Below, in pieces: positions 10,663 through 18,207 of a stretch of DNA of 24,117 nt. Source of the DNA: Vulgatibacter incomptus_A (GTDB lineage Bacteria; Myxococcota; Myxococcia; Myxococcales; Vulgatibacteraceae); contig JBEBXK010000056.1 of the NCBI GenBank assembly GCA_040391605.1, positions 1-24,117 on the forward strand. Reading direction: 5' to 3'. The notes under the pieces are model-generated. The model had not been told where the DNA came from and ran no database searches. It saw only the letters and a program-made list of their open reading frames with translations. Position numbers and translations under genes: made by a program. The number at the start of each line of letters is the position of its first letter. Position 1 is the first letter of the stretch.

Positions 10663-10790
10663 GAAGGAAGGTTTCCGCTCCTCCCAGGAGCGAATCCCTC
10701 CCAAGCGCCGGAGCGATCGCCGGCTGAAGGAATCGCTCCCATCTCTCGCAGGAGCGAATCCTTCCGACCTCCGAGCTATCGCCGGCGGCT
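10663..10790. repeat. Two tandem copies of a roughly 65-bp hairpin repeat, with a decayed third copy upstream
   Basis: Unit 1 (10663-10725) and unit 2 (10726-10790) share GAAGGAA, then a hairpin ending in AGGAGCGAATCC, then CGCCGGC.GCTG-type ends. Hairpin 1 is CGCTCCT (10676-10682) with AGGAGCG (10686-10692). Hairpin 2 is AAGGAATCGCTCC (10727-10739) with GGAGCGAATCCTT (10751-10763), 12 of 13 pairs. A more decayed relative (GGGAGCGACGCTAAGG...CCTCGCCGGCAG) begins at about 10621. Unit 2 runs into the helicase gene and carries its stop codon and last few codons. The location between convergent genes also fits a bidirectional terminator role. Confidence 0.65.
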
Positions 10791-12674
10791 GGGCCTGGCC
10801 TTCTCGACCTTGAGCTCGGACTCGCCGTGGGCCTTGCCGTTGGCGGCGAGGAAGGCGTCGGCGTCAGCAGGCCGCACGTAGGCGAAGGAGTGGGAGGTCC
10901 GCAGATCAACCCGCTCGATGGCGCCGACGTCCGCGCCCGCCAGGGAGGCCAGGGTCGATTTCACCCCCTCGGCGTCCAGGCCGCTCTCCTCCCCCAACGA
11001 GACCCAGAGCTTGACCTGCCTGGGTCGCCGCACCTCCTCCGTCGGAGGCGTGGCAGGCGTGTTGACACCAGACACAGTGGCCACGTGGTCGGGGGGTGTC
11101 ATCGCCGCCAGATCTCCCTCGTCCTTCTTGCGGCTCCTGCTGCCCTCCGACGCGCGCTCCCTGGCGGCGGGCTTGCGCTCGCGCCGCGCCGGTGGCTCCC
11201 CGGCCGCCTTGCGATCCCGGGCCTTGGCGGGCCTGGGCTTGATCGGCGCCGGCGCCTGCTCCTCGAGGCCCTCCGCCTTGCGCTGGAGCGCGATCTTCTC
11301 CATGCGGCGCTGGGTGAAGAAGTACTTCAGGGCGTACGCGATCAGGAACTCGCCGTCGGCGCGCTTCTTCAGCTCCTGGGCCAGGGGGATGAAGGCCTCG
11401 AAGACCGAGGAGCCCATCCCCTCCCGCAGCTCCACCACGTGTCGCTCGGTCCAGAGCCTGCGGGCCTCCTCCGCGTTGGGGAGGGTCCGCTTCTCGAACT
11501 CGATGCTGAACTGCCTCTCCAGGGTGGCCTGGGTGAGGTAGTCGCGGCCTCCCACCAGGGAGATCGCCGTGCCGGTCTTGCCGATGCGGCCGGTGCGCCC
11601 CACCCGATGGAGGTAGACCGCGGGATCCTCGGGCAGCGAGTAGTTGATCACGTGGGAGAGATCCGAGATGTCGATGCCGCGGGCGGCGATGTCGGTGGCG
11701 ACCAGGAAGCGCACCTCGCCCCGCTTAACCTTGGCCATCACCCGCTCGCGCTCCTTCTGCACCAGCTCGCCGCTCAGCATCTCGGAGTCGTAGCCGTTGC
11801 GGTTGAGCACCGCCGCCACCAGCGCAGTGTCGTCGCGGGTGTTCGCGAAGATGATCGCGTTGCCCGGATTCTCCAGCTCGAGGAGGTAGAGGAGATTCCG
11901 TGGCTTGGGGTAGTCCTCCACCATCTTGTAGGCGACGTGGGCGATCCCCTCCACCGTGTAGACATCGCCGGAGAGCAGCAGCGTCTCCGGCGACTTGAGG
12001 TACTTGCGGATCATCCGCTCGATCTCGAGGGGCACCGTGGCGGAGAAGAGCAGGGTCTGCCGGCTCTTCGGCAGACAGTCCAGGATCTTCGTCACCTCCT
12101 CGAAGAAGCCCATGGAGAGCATCTCGTCGGCCTCGTCGAGGACGCCGAAGATCGCGCCCGAGAGGTCGAGGGTGCCCCGGCGGATGTGGTCATAGACCCG
12201 GCCAGGCGTCCCCACGATCAGCTCGGCGCCCTCCTGCAGCGCGGTGAGCTGCGCGCCCATGGAGGCGCCCCCATAGATCGCGGTGACCCGCAGATCCTTG
12301 TACTTCGCCAGGGCGGCGGCCTCCTCGGCCACCTGGATCGCGAGCTCCCGGGTCGGGCAGAGGATCAGCGCCAGCGGCTTGCGGCTCCCCGCCGGGATCT
12401 TCTCGATCAGCGGGATCGCGAAGGCGGCGGTCTTTCCGGTGCCGGTCTTGGATCGAACGATGACGTCCGCCCCGGCCAACACCCTCGGGATGGCCTGGGC
12501 CTGCACCGGGGTTGGATGGGTATAGCCATGCTCCGCGATGGCTCGCTGCAGCTCGGGCGAGAGGTCCATCTCGCTGTAGGGGAGGCCGGCGACGTAGTCG
12601 CTGGTAGCGGCGGCGTCGGGACCGACGGCTGCGTCTGCCGAAGGTACATCGGCGGGGAGGTTCGTTTCGTCCAT
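10776..12674 (-). CDS. deaD: DEAD-box ATP-dependent RNA helicase, DeaD/CsdA type
   Basis: A 632-residue RNA helicase with all DEAD-box motifs in order: Q motif (PTPVQAQAIP, 54-63), Walker A (SKTGTGKT, 75-82), CPTRELA (Ia), GTPGRV (Ib), DEAD (180-183), SAT (211-213), IIFANTR, VATDIAARGIDISDLSHVINY and HRVGRTGR (356-363). A basic, Arg/Lys/Pro/Ala-rich linker follows the core at about 475-530. The last 85 or so residues resemble the DbpA/CsdA RRM-like RNA-binding domain (VKLWVSLGEESGLDAEGV...HSFAYVRPADADAFL). Such enzymes unwind RNA in ribosome assembly, cold adaptation and mRNA decay. The start at 12674 is preceded by AGGGG at 11 bases. The gene is divergent from the rpoH-like gene, which fits a stress-response neighbourhood. 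The C-terminal PSRRR tail overlaps an intergenic repeat unit. Confidence 0.95.
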   Translation of the reverse strand: MDETNLPADVPSADAAVGPDAAATSDYVAGLPYSEMDLSPELQRAIAEHGYTHPTPVQAQAIPRVLAGADVIVRSKTGTGKTAAFAIPLIEKIPAGSRKPLALILCPTRELAIQVAEEAAALAKYKDLRVTAIYGGASMGAQLTALQEGAELIVGTPGRVYDHIRRGTLDLSGAIFGVLDEADEMLSMGFFEEVTKILDCLPKSRQTLLFSATVPLEIERMIRKYLKSPETLLLSGDVYTVEGIAHVAYKMVEDYPKPRNLLYLLELENPGNAIIFANTRDDTALVAAVLNRNGYDSEMLSGELVQKERERVMAKVKRGEVRFLVATDIAARGIDISDLSHVINYSLPEDPAVYLHRVGRTGRIGKTGTAISLVGGRDYLTQATLERQFSIEFEKRTLPNAEEARRLWTERHVVELREGMGSSVFEAFIPLAQELKKRADGEFLIAYALKYFFTQRRMEKIALQRKAEGLEEQAPAPIKPRPAKARDRKAAGEPPARRERKPAARERASEGSRSRKKDEGDLAAMTPPDHVATVSGVNTPATPPTEEVRRPRQVKLWVSLGEESGLDAEGVKSTLASLAGADVGAIERVDLRTSHSFAYVRPADADAFLAANGKAHGESELKVEKARPSRRR

Positions 12675-12767
12675 CGGGTGCGAGGCCCCTCATTCGGGAT
12701 TAGGTGGCGCCCTGTGTAGGAAACGATCGATCGGGCTCTTTCCCAATGGTCCCTAATGTGACGGGCG

Positions 12768-12794
12768 CTTGATCAGCCAGCGTGGGGCCTATAT
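12768..12794 (+). promoter_or_regulatory. Sigma-32-like promoter for the rpoH-like gene
   Basis: CTTGAT (12768-12773) and CCTATAT (12788-12794) are 14 bases apart. The heat-shock consensus is CTTGAA and CCCATNT with 11-16 bases between, so each box has one mismatch. Transcription would start near 12801, downstream of the upstream-most GTG (12782). That supports the TTG start at 12833 and suggests the sigma factor activates its own gene or responds to a paralogue. Confidence 0.45.
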
Positions 12795-12821
12795 CAGAGT
12801 CGAGTTTCGACAAGCAACGAC

Positions 12822-12826
12822 AGGAA
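12822..12826 (+). promoter_or_regulatory. Ribosome binding site deciding the sigma factor start
   Basis: AGGAA lies six bases before TTG 12833. The in-frame GTG at 12782 has no such site and lies inside the predicted promoter. Confidence 0.5.
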
Positions 12827-12832
12827 TCGGTA

Positions 12833-13951
12833 TTGAGCTCCCCCAAGAAGACCGCCAAGCGAAAGCGCGCCCCAGCGGCGCCCCCTCGGGCGAGGAAGCC
12901 CGAGCCGCCGGAGCCGATCGAAGACGCGGAGCTGGTCGAGGCCGAGGGCGAAGACGCGCCGAAGGCGCTCCTCGAGCTGAGCGGTGAGGCGCTCGAAGAG
13001 GAGGACGAGGCGCCTCGGCGCGGGCGCCCCTCGCCCCTGCCGCTGGAGGAGGAAGAGGAGGCCGAGGTGGAGGCCGGGGAGGCGGTCGCCCTCTCCCGCT
13101 CGGATCCCCTGGCCCGCTATATGCGCGAGGTCTCCCGCCATCCGATCCTCAGCCGGGAGGAGGAGCACGAGCTGGCGGTCCGCTACACCGAGACTGGCGA
13201 TCTGGACGCAGCCTACGGGCTGGTGGCCTCCAACCTCCGTCTGGTGGTGAAGATCGCCTACCAATACCGCCGCGCCGCCTTCAGCGTCCTCGACCTGATC
13301 CAGGAGGGGAACGTCGGCCTGATGCACGCGGTGAAAAAGTACGATCCCTTCAAAGGTGTGAAGCTCTCCTCATACGCTGCATGGTGGATCCGCGCGTACA
13401 TCCTCCGCTTCATCATGGACAACTGGCGGATGGTGAAGCTCGGGACCACCCAGGCCCAGCGCAAGCTCTTCTTCAACCTGCGCAAGGAGCAGCAGCGCCT
13501 CGCCTCCGAGGGCTTCGACGTGGGCCCCAAGCTCCTGGCCGAGCGCCTGGGCGTCACCGAGCGCGAGGTGATGGACATGGATCTGCGCCTCGCCGGCGAC
13601 GAGACCTCCATCCACACGCCGGTCGGTGGCGAGGACGGCGAGCTCACCTTCGGCGATCGGCTCTCCCTCCAGGCGCCCGGCGCCGACGAGGCCCTGGCCA
13701 GCGAGCAGATCAAGGAGCTCCTCCGAACCGAGCTCGCGGCCATGGGCAAGGAGCTCGAGGGCCGCGAGCTCTTCATCTTCGAGAAGCGGATGATCGCCGA
13801 CGAGCCCCTGACCCTGCAGCAGATCGGCGACGAGTTCGGTGTCAGCCGCGAGCGGGCCCGCCAGATCGAGGCCAAGCTGGTGCAGATGCTCCGGGAGCGC
13901 CTGCAATCGAAGGTCCCCGACTTCGACTCCCTCTCCCTCGATCACGACTGA
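12833..13951 (+). CDS. rpoH: RNA polymerase sigma-32 (RpoH-like) heat-shock sigma factor with acidic N-terminal extension
   Basis: A 372-residue sigma-70-family factor (389 if GTG 12782 were used). Region 1.2/2 reads DPLARYMREVSRHPILSREEE and then DLIQEGNVGLMHAVKKYDP...SSYAAWWIRAYILRFIMDNW. Next is the RpoH box QRKLFFNLRKEQQRL, which marks the sigma-32 subfamily and is linked to FtsH/DnaK control in E. coli. Region 3 is LLAERLGVTEREV. Region 4 ends in the HTH LTLQQIGDEFGVSRERARQIEAKLVQMLRERL. E. coli RpoH has 284 residues, so about 95 extra residues at the N-terminus are extension: first Lys/Arg/Pro-rich (SSPKKTAKRKRAPAAP), then strongly acidic (LEEEDEAP, LEEEEEAEVEAGEA). N-terminally extended RpoH-like factors (SigB/SigC type) are known in myxobacteria; exact orthology is not settled here. 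It converges on the next gene with only four bases between stops. Confidence 0.92.
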   Translation: MSSPKKTAKRKRAPAAPPRARKPEPPEPIEDAELVEAEGEDAPKALLELSGEALEEEDEAPRRGRPSPLPLEEEEEAEVEAGEAVALSRSDPLARYMREVSRHPILSREEEHELAVRYTETGDLDAAYGLVASNLRLVVKIAYQYRRAAFSVLDLIQEGNVGLMHAVKKYDPFKGVKLSSYAAWWIRAYILRFIMDNWRMVKLGTTQAQRKLFFNLRKEQQRLASEGFDVGPKLLAERLGVTEREVMDMDLRLAGDETSIHTPVGGEDGELTFGDRLSLQAPGADEALASEQIKELLRTELAAMGKELEGRELFIFEKRMIADEPLTLQQIGDEFGVSRERARQIEAKLVQMLRERLQSKVPDFDSLSLDHD

Positions 13952-13955
13952 CCGA

Positions 13956-16232
13956 TCAGACGTAGCCCCAGCGGCGGCGCAGGATCCACTCGCTGCCGAG
14001 GCAGGCGGCGAGGACGGCCAGGGGCCAGAAGCGATCCCAGATGGGGCGATCCTTGGCGCGGCCCACCTCGACGACCTCGGGAGGCGTGAGAGAGAGCGCG
14101 GGGAGCTGACGATCGGAGGCCTGGACGAAGGCGCCGCCGGTGAGCTCGGAGATGGCGCGGAGGAGCTCGGGGCGGGTCTTCACGTCGGAGCGCTCGAGGG
14201 ACGCGGCGCGCACCGCGACCACGTCCTGGCCGACGCCCAGGGGGCGACCGTCGACGGAGGCCTTCGCCTCGAGCTTGTACGCGCCGGGCCCCGGGGACTC
14301 GAACTCCACCCGGGCGGTACCGTCGGCACCTGCGGTGAGGGGATCGGCACGGAGGGTGTGGCCGCTCTCGACGTCGACGAGGCTGACCTCGACGGCGGCG
14401 CCAGACGCCGGGCCGTAGTCGGCGCGACGGACGGTGATGGTGGCTGCCACAGGCTGCCCCGGCTCGAGCGACCGCTGGACGGCCTGGACCAGCACGGGGG
14501 TGAGCTCGGGATCGCGCACCAGCCAGCGGATGGAGTTGGACCAGATCCGCTCATAGGCGCGGGAGGTGCCGCCGCCCTCCCCCGACGCCACGATGGACCA
14601 GAACCAGGACGAGTCGGTGGTCAGCGCCATGGAGCGCCCTCTGCCGAACTCCCCTACCGCCAACACCGGCGCGTTCTCGCCTCCCACCGTGAGGTGCGGA
14701 TGGTCGAGGAGGACGCTGGCCCCCGGCTTGGCCTTGGTGACGTTGAGGCCGGGGAGGCGCGGTAGTCTGCCCCAGGCGCCTTGGTTGGCCTCCGCGCTCG
14801 CGGCGAGCTCCGTGATGGGATGGCGCAGCCCGGAGTCGGTGAGGCGGGGGGCGAAGAGCTCTTCGTTGGGGCCCGAGCCCGCCGGCTCCACCGGGAGGAT
14901 CTCCCCCAGGGGCGTGAGGTCGTAGCCCCCTTCCCCGAAGGAGTTCTCTCCGCCCAGCATCACGAAGGCGCCGCCCTCCTCCACGTAGCGGCGGATGTTC
15001 GGGAGGTAATGATCCATCCGATACGGCCGGTAAGCGAAGTTCTGGAAGATCACCAGATCGAAGCTCTTGAGCTGGCGATCGAAGATCTCCTCCACCGGGA
15101 AGGGGATCAAGGAGAGCTCGGACTCCGCCGCTTTCGGCTGATCCTGCGGGGTGCGGAGGATGAAGAAAGAGATCAGATCCACGTTGGGATCGTTCTTGAG
15201 CATGGTGCGCAGGAAGCGCTGGTCCCAGGACGGTCGGCCCACCACCAGCAGGGTGCGGACCCTGTCGCGGATCACCTTGAGCACGAAGCTGCGGCTGTTG
15301 TTCGACTCGATGGCCTCGCCTTCGTAGACGGGCGCCCCGAGGGTGAAGACGAACTCGCCGATCTCGTCGGGGACGAAGGAGAAGTCGAGGCGATAGCGGC
15401 TCTCCTCCGGGACCACGTGGAGGGTCTGCTGGGAGACCACCTGGCCCTCGCGGCGGAGCACCACCGGCACGTCGAGGCGGCCCATGCCGCTCGCGACGAT
15501 GGTCGCCTGGAGGTCCACCGTGTTGCGGACGAAGGCGAAGTCCTCCACCGCGATGGACTCGATGGCGAGATCCTTCACCTCGCCCGCGCCGACGGCGACG
15601 GTGGAGATCGGGATCTGCAGGGACTCCAGGGTCTTCCGCGCGGCGCCGACCAAGCCGGACTTCAGATCCACGTGATCGGCGCCGTCGCTGATCACGATGG
15701 CGCCGGCGAGCTTGCGCCCCGCCTGCGAGGTGCCGCCGAGGGATCGCAGGGCGCCGAGGATATCCGTGCTCTCTCCGTCTGCGTCGATCCCCGCCTGGGC
15801 CGCGCTCCCCTCGATCGGCGTCAGCGCCTCGTCGAAGCGGTAGTACTCCAGCGAGTAGTCCGACTCGAGGGCGGCGAGCCTGGGCGCGACGGCGGAGAGC
15901 CAGGCAGCCGCCTCCGCCGACCGCGAGCTCCCCTTGGCCGCGGTGGGGAGCTGCATGGAGGCCGAGCCGTCCACGAGGATCGCCAGGCGGCTGCGCACCT
16001 TCGACGTCTGGAGGAGGCGCACACCGGGCTCCAGGACCACGAAGAGGGCGGCGAGCATGGAGATGGTGCGCAGCGCGAGGAGGCTCCACCGACGCCCCGT
16101 GCGCCGCTCCTTGCGCAGGCCCCTGGCTGCGAGGACGACCCCGGCCACCGCCAACAGCCCCAGCAGCGCCAAAGCCCACGTCGGCCAGGGTGAGAGGCTG
16201 ACGATCCGCCAATCGTCGTAGAGCTCTCCCAC
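13956..16232 (-). CDS. Membrane protein with von Willebrand-A domain and GATase-like domain
   Basis: A 758-residue protein starting at GTG, directly adjacent to the stop of the upstream DUF4159 gene, so translation is probably coupled. Two N-terminal membrane helices (about 17-36 and 50-68) are followed by a VWA-type domain with the MIDAS sequence DGSAS at 88-92 and ISDGADH at about 181-187. A beta-sandwich region lies at about 225-320. A glutamine-amidotransferase-like Rossmann region (about 325-450) contains FQNFAYRPYRMDHYLPNIRRYVEEGGAFVMLGGENSF. A Cys nucleophile of a true GATase is not evident there. A further Ig-like segment precedes a C-terminal helix (about 731-750) ending in WILRRRWGYV. 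This architecture recurs beside DUF4159, DUF58 and MoxR genes in Myxococcota and Planctomycetes; the MoxR and DUF58 partners are absent here. Function is unknown; an envelope stress or assembly role is inferred only from such contexts. Confidence 0.85.
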   Translation of the reverse strand: MGELYDDWRIVSLSPWPTWALALLGLLAVAGVVLAARGLRKERRTGRRWSLLALRTISMLAALFVVLEPGVRLLQTSKVRSRLAILVDGSASMQLPTAAKGSSRSAEAAAWLSAVAPRLAALESDYSLEYYRFDEALTPIEGSAAQAGIDADGESTDILGALRSLGGTSQAGRKLAGAIVISDGADHVDLKSGLVGAARKTLESLQIPISTVAVGAGEVKDLAIESIAVEDFAFVRNTVDLQATIVASGMGRLDVPVVLRREGQVVSQQTLHVVPEESRYRLDFSFVPDEIGEFVFTLGAPVYEGEAIESNNSRSFVLKVIRDRVRTLLVVGRPSWDQRFLRTMLKNDPNVDLISFFILRTPQDQPKAAESELSLIPFPVEEIFDRQLKSFDLVIFQNFAYRPYRMDHYLPNIRRYVEEGGAFVMLGGENSFGEGGYDLTPLGEILPVEPAGSGPNEELFAPRLTDSGLRHPITELAASAEANQGAWGRLPRLPGLNVTKAKPGASVLLDHPHLTVGGENAPVLAVGEFGRGRSMALTTDSSWFWSIVASGEGGGTSRAYERIWSNSIRWLVRDPELTPVLVQAVQRSLEPGQPVAATITVRRADYGPASGAAVEVSLVDVESGHTLRADPLTAGADGTARVEFESPGPGAYKLEAKASVDGRPLGVGQDVVAVRAASLERSDVKTRPELLRAISELTGGAFVQASDRQLPALSLTPPEVVEVGRAKDRPIWDRFWPLAVLAACLGSEWILRRRWGYV

Positions 16233-17024
16233 CTATCTGCGCCTCTTCATGATGAAGGGGAGGTGGACCTGATCGTCCTTGTAATCCGAGCACATCGAGT
16301 ACATGGCCAGATTTACACCCAAGCGAAAGGCGTACTCGCGCTGCGATTCGCCGCCGGGGACGACCTCGTACTCCCAGCTCCCCAACTCATCACGGGCCCA
16401 AGCGCCACCGAGATCGTTGGCCGAGATCACCACCGCGATGCGGCTGCCGTCCATGAAGGCGGAGAGGTAGGGCCTCGCCAGCGTGCGGCCGGCCGGCCGA
16501 TCGATGAGGTAGAACGCCTTGTAGAGCACGTGATCGGAGGGGATCCTCCCGGCGGACTGGCCCGGCAACATCCTGGCGACCTCCCGCTCGCAGGAGGCGG
16601 CGAAGCGGCCGTCGCCCGCGTCGTCGCAGAAGATGAAGCCGCCGTAGTTCACGTAGCGCCGCAGGTTGTCGAGCTCCGCCTGGGAGAGCGAGGGCAGCGC
16701 GTCCGTCCCTGCCAGGTAGAGGAAGGGGAAGCGGAAGAGCTCGGCGGAGTCCAGTGGAAGGATCTTCTCCTCCGGCAAGGTGCTGATGCTGGTGCGGATG
16801 CCGATCTCGAAGGCAAGCCGACGCAGCGCCGTGGGCCTCGGATTCCAATTCCCGTCGTAGCGCCCCTGGGCGATGACCAGGCGCGAGGTCTCACCGAAGG
16901 CCTCCGCCCGGAGCGGCAGACCGGCCAGGACCACGAGGAGGCCCAACGAGAAGAGGAGCCTGCGAGCCGGAGGCGAGCGAACGCCAGAAAGAGCCGTAGC
17001 GCGCAGCGCGGGTGAAAAGATCAC
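16233..17024 (-). CDS. DUF4159-family exported protein (start uncertain)
   Basis: The recognisable part is a signal-like segment (ARRLLFSLGLLVVLAGLPLRAEA) followed by a DUF4159 domain: FGETSRLVIAQGRYDGNWNPRP, FPFLYLAGTDALPSLSQAELDNLRRYVNYGGFIFCDDAG, FAASCEREVARMLPG and SDHVLYKAFYLIDRPAG. The domain resembles a GATase-like Rossmann fold, but its function is unknown. The start is unclear. GTG 17024 gives 263 residues, while in-frame ATGs at 17084 and 17114 give 283 and 293. None has a well-spaced Shine-Dalgarno, and a strong hairpin (17012-17054) covers the GTG. The frame remains open to 17837 but only as a shadow. The stop abuts the GTG of the VWA gene, and the DUF4159/VWA pairing is common in Myxococcota. 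Confidence 0.8.
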   Translation of the reverse strand: MIFSPALRATALSGVRSPPARRLLFSLGLLVVLAGLPLRAEAFGETSRLVIAQGRYDGNWNPRPTALRRLAFEIGIRTSISTLPEEKILPLDSAELFRFPFLYLAGTDALPSLSQAELDNLRRYVNYGGFIFCDDAGDGRFAASCEREVARMLPGQSAGRIPSDHVLYKAFYLIDRPAGRTLARPYLSAFMDGSRIAVVISANDLGGAWARDELGSWEYEVVPGGESQREYAFRLGVNLAMYSMCSDYKDDQVHLPFIMKRRR

Positions 17025-17054
17025 CTCCCCCTTACGCGGGGGTGAGCTTTTCAC
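17012..17054. repeat. 43-bp hairpin (REP-like) at the 5' end of the DUF4159 gene
   Basis: GTGAAAAG (17012-17019) pairs with CTTTTCAC (17047-17054). CCCCC (17027-17031) pairs with GGGGG (17038-17042) around the loop TTACGC, with a small asymmetric interior loop in which TCA/TGA can also pair. The adjoining sequence contains GCTACGGCT (minus strand, 16992-17000), a 9-mer also found in the element at 9069-9252. The two may belong to related dispersed palindromic sequences. Confidence 0.6.
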
Positions 17055-17216
17055 TGGATCTGATCGAGGGTCGCGCCTGTCCATGCTGCCTGCCCGATCG
17101 CGGGCGCCTTTCATCTTGGAGGTCTGAGCCTGGAGTCCTACCGCATCCGCACGCACACCGGGCGACCAACCGCCGCCTGCCAACGGCGATTCCCGTTGAA
17201 CGGTGGAGAGACCGCC

Positions 17217-17245
17217 TTGCGAGGGCGGGATCCCGGTCGTAGAGT
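17217..17245 (+). promoter_or_regulatory. Promoter placing the transcript start at the ATG of the small membrane protein gene
   Basis: TTGCGA (17217-17222) and TAGAGT (17240-17245) are exactly 17 bases apart, each matching four of six consensus bases. The expected start point (about 17252) coincides with the ATG at 17253, which has no Shine-Dalgarno. This predicts a leaderless mRNA. Confidence 0.4.
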
Positions 17246-17252
17246 CCCGGTC

Positions 17253-17498
17253 ATGGGTGCAAAGAGTGAGCTGATCGAAGGGGTGGAAATCGTGGCCATC
17301 CGTGGCACCTACGCCATGGGCGACGCGAAATCCGCCCGCCGTCTGGCGTCGGCCGCGGCGCGGGATCCTCGAATTCCAGAGGAGGTCCGGGCTCGGGCGG
17401 AGGCGCTCCATCGGCACCTCGGGATCGATCCGCAGGCGTTGGCCATCGGGATCTTCGCCGTGGCCCTGGCACTGGTCTACATCGGCCTCTTCCTTTGA
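17253..17498 (+). CDS. Small tail-anchored membrane protein of unknown function
   Basis: An 81-residue protein. The first 55 or so residues are soluble and helical, rich in Ala/Arg/Glu (KSARRLASAAARDPRIPEEVRARAEALHRHLG). The last 20 form one hydrophobic helix (LAIGIFAVALALVYIGLFL) reaching the C-terminus, as in tail-anchored proteins. The ATG at 17253 is preferred over TTG 17196 because the promoter-like elements end just before it and the sequence from GAKSELIEG onward looks coherent. It opens a plus-strand run of three envelope genes. I recognise no family. Confidence 0.65.
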   Translation: MGAKSELIEGVEIVAIRGTYAMGDAKSARRLASAAARDPRIPEEVRARAEALHRHLGIDPQALAIGIFAVALALVYIGLFL

Positions 17499-17544
17499 GG
17501 CCGACGCCGATCCTCCATCGGCCCAGACGACGCGACGATCTCCG

Positions 17545-18207
17545 ATGACTCTTTCGACAATGACTGGATTTTTGCATCGGGCGCTGCAGCTCGATCTCGC
17601 CGTCTTCACCGACCTCGCCAAGCTCTGGCCGCTGTGGGTCGCGACGCCCCTCCTGATCGTGGGGCTGAGCTTGGCTGGCTTCGGCTCCCGCGGCGTCGGC
17701 AAGCGGCTGATGATCGCCGGAGTGGCCGCCCTCGCCGGCTGGGCGATCGCGGCCCACGCGCCGGGCTGGCTCCCCTTCAGCGTCGCGTCGTCGGTTCTGG
17801 CCCTCTCTCTCGGTGCGACGAGCTTCCTCGCCCCCACCTTCGGCGCGATGATCGTCGGCGCGGGCGGCGGCGTATGGCTCGGCGCCAGGTTTCATCCCGC
17901 CGACCATCGACTCCTGACGCAGGTAGTTTTGGCGACGATCGTCGGGATCGGAGCGGGCTTCGGGGCCCGGCGGATCGCCGCGCTCCTCTCTGCCGTCTGT
18001 GGTGCGGTCCTAACCACGGTGGCGGCCATCGCCCTCCTCCCCTTGGCGCAGCAGGAGTCGCTGGCCGAGTATCCCGCCGCCCCCCTTCTCCCTATGGTGG
18101 TCATCGCCACCGCCGGGGCCGCCTTCCAGATCGCCTGGTCGCCGCGCAAGCGCAAATCTGATCACCGTGATGTCCATCAGTCGGATGCCGATCGGAGGGC
18201 CGCCTAG
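17545..18207 (+). CDS. Polytopic membrane protein of unknown function
   Basis: A 220-residue, strongly hydrophobic protein with about six predicted helices: LWPLWVATPLLIVGLSLAGFG, MIAGVAALAGWAIAA, FSVASSVLALSLGATSFLA, PTFGAMIVGAGGGVWLGARF, VLATIVGIGAGFGARRIAALL and onward, and LLPMVVIATAGAAFQIAW. It ends in a basic tail (SPRKRKSDHRDVHQ). Gly-rich small-residue helices suggest tight packing, and no known motif is recognised. The frame is open upstream to 17302, but that part is a shadow of the preceding gene. ATG 17545 fits the start of plausible protein; ATG 17560 is an alternative. Neither has a good Shine-Dalgarno. A small hairpin (GCCGAT/ATCGGC, 17506-17522) lies in the short upstream gap. 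Its TAG stop touches the ATG of the next gene. Confidence 0.75.
   Translation: MTLSTMTGFLHRALQLDLAVFTDLAKLWPLWVATPLLIVGLSLAGFGSRGVGKRLMIAGVAALAGWAIAAHAPGWLPFSVASSVLALSLGATSFLAPTFGAMIVGAGGGVWLGARFHPADHRLLTQVVLATIVGIGAGFGARRIAALLSAVCGAVLTTVAAIALLPLAQQESLAEYPAAPLLPMVVIATAGAAFQIAWSPRKRKSDHRDVHQSDADRRAA
18194..18199 (+). promoter_or_regulatory. Ribosome binding site of the VanX-serpin gene
   Basis: GGAGGG lies eight bases before ATG 18208, inside the 3' end of the preceding gene. This points to coupled translation. Confidence 0.6.

Noticed and set aside
10621..10790. CRISPR array in the repeats after the antiporter gene
   Set aside because: Only two or three degenerate tandem copies without constant spacers; they look like REP-type hairpins.
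14781..16193. 470-residue plus-strand open frame antisense to the VWA protein
   Set aside because: Biased shadow composition with no family features; the minus-strand protein has clear domains and a coupled start.
17302..17544. N-terminal extension of the polytopic membrane protein to 301 residues
   Set aside because: The extra 81 residues are Arg/Pro/Trp/Ser-rich and out of frame with the small tail-anchored gene that occupies the same bases.
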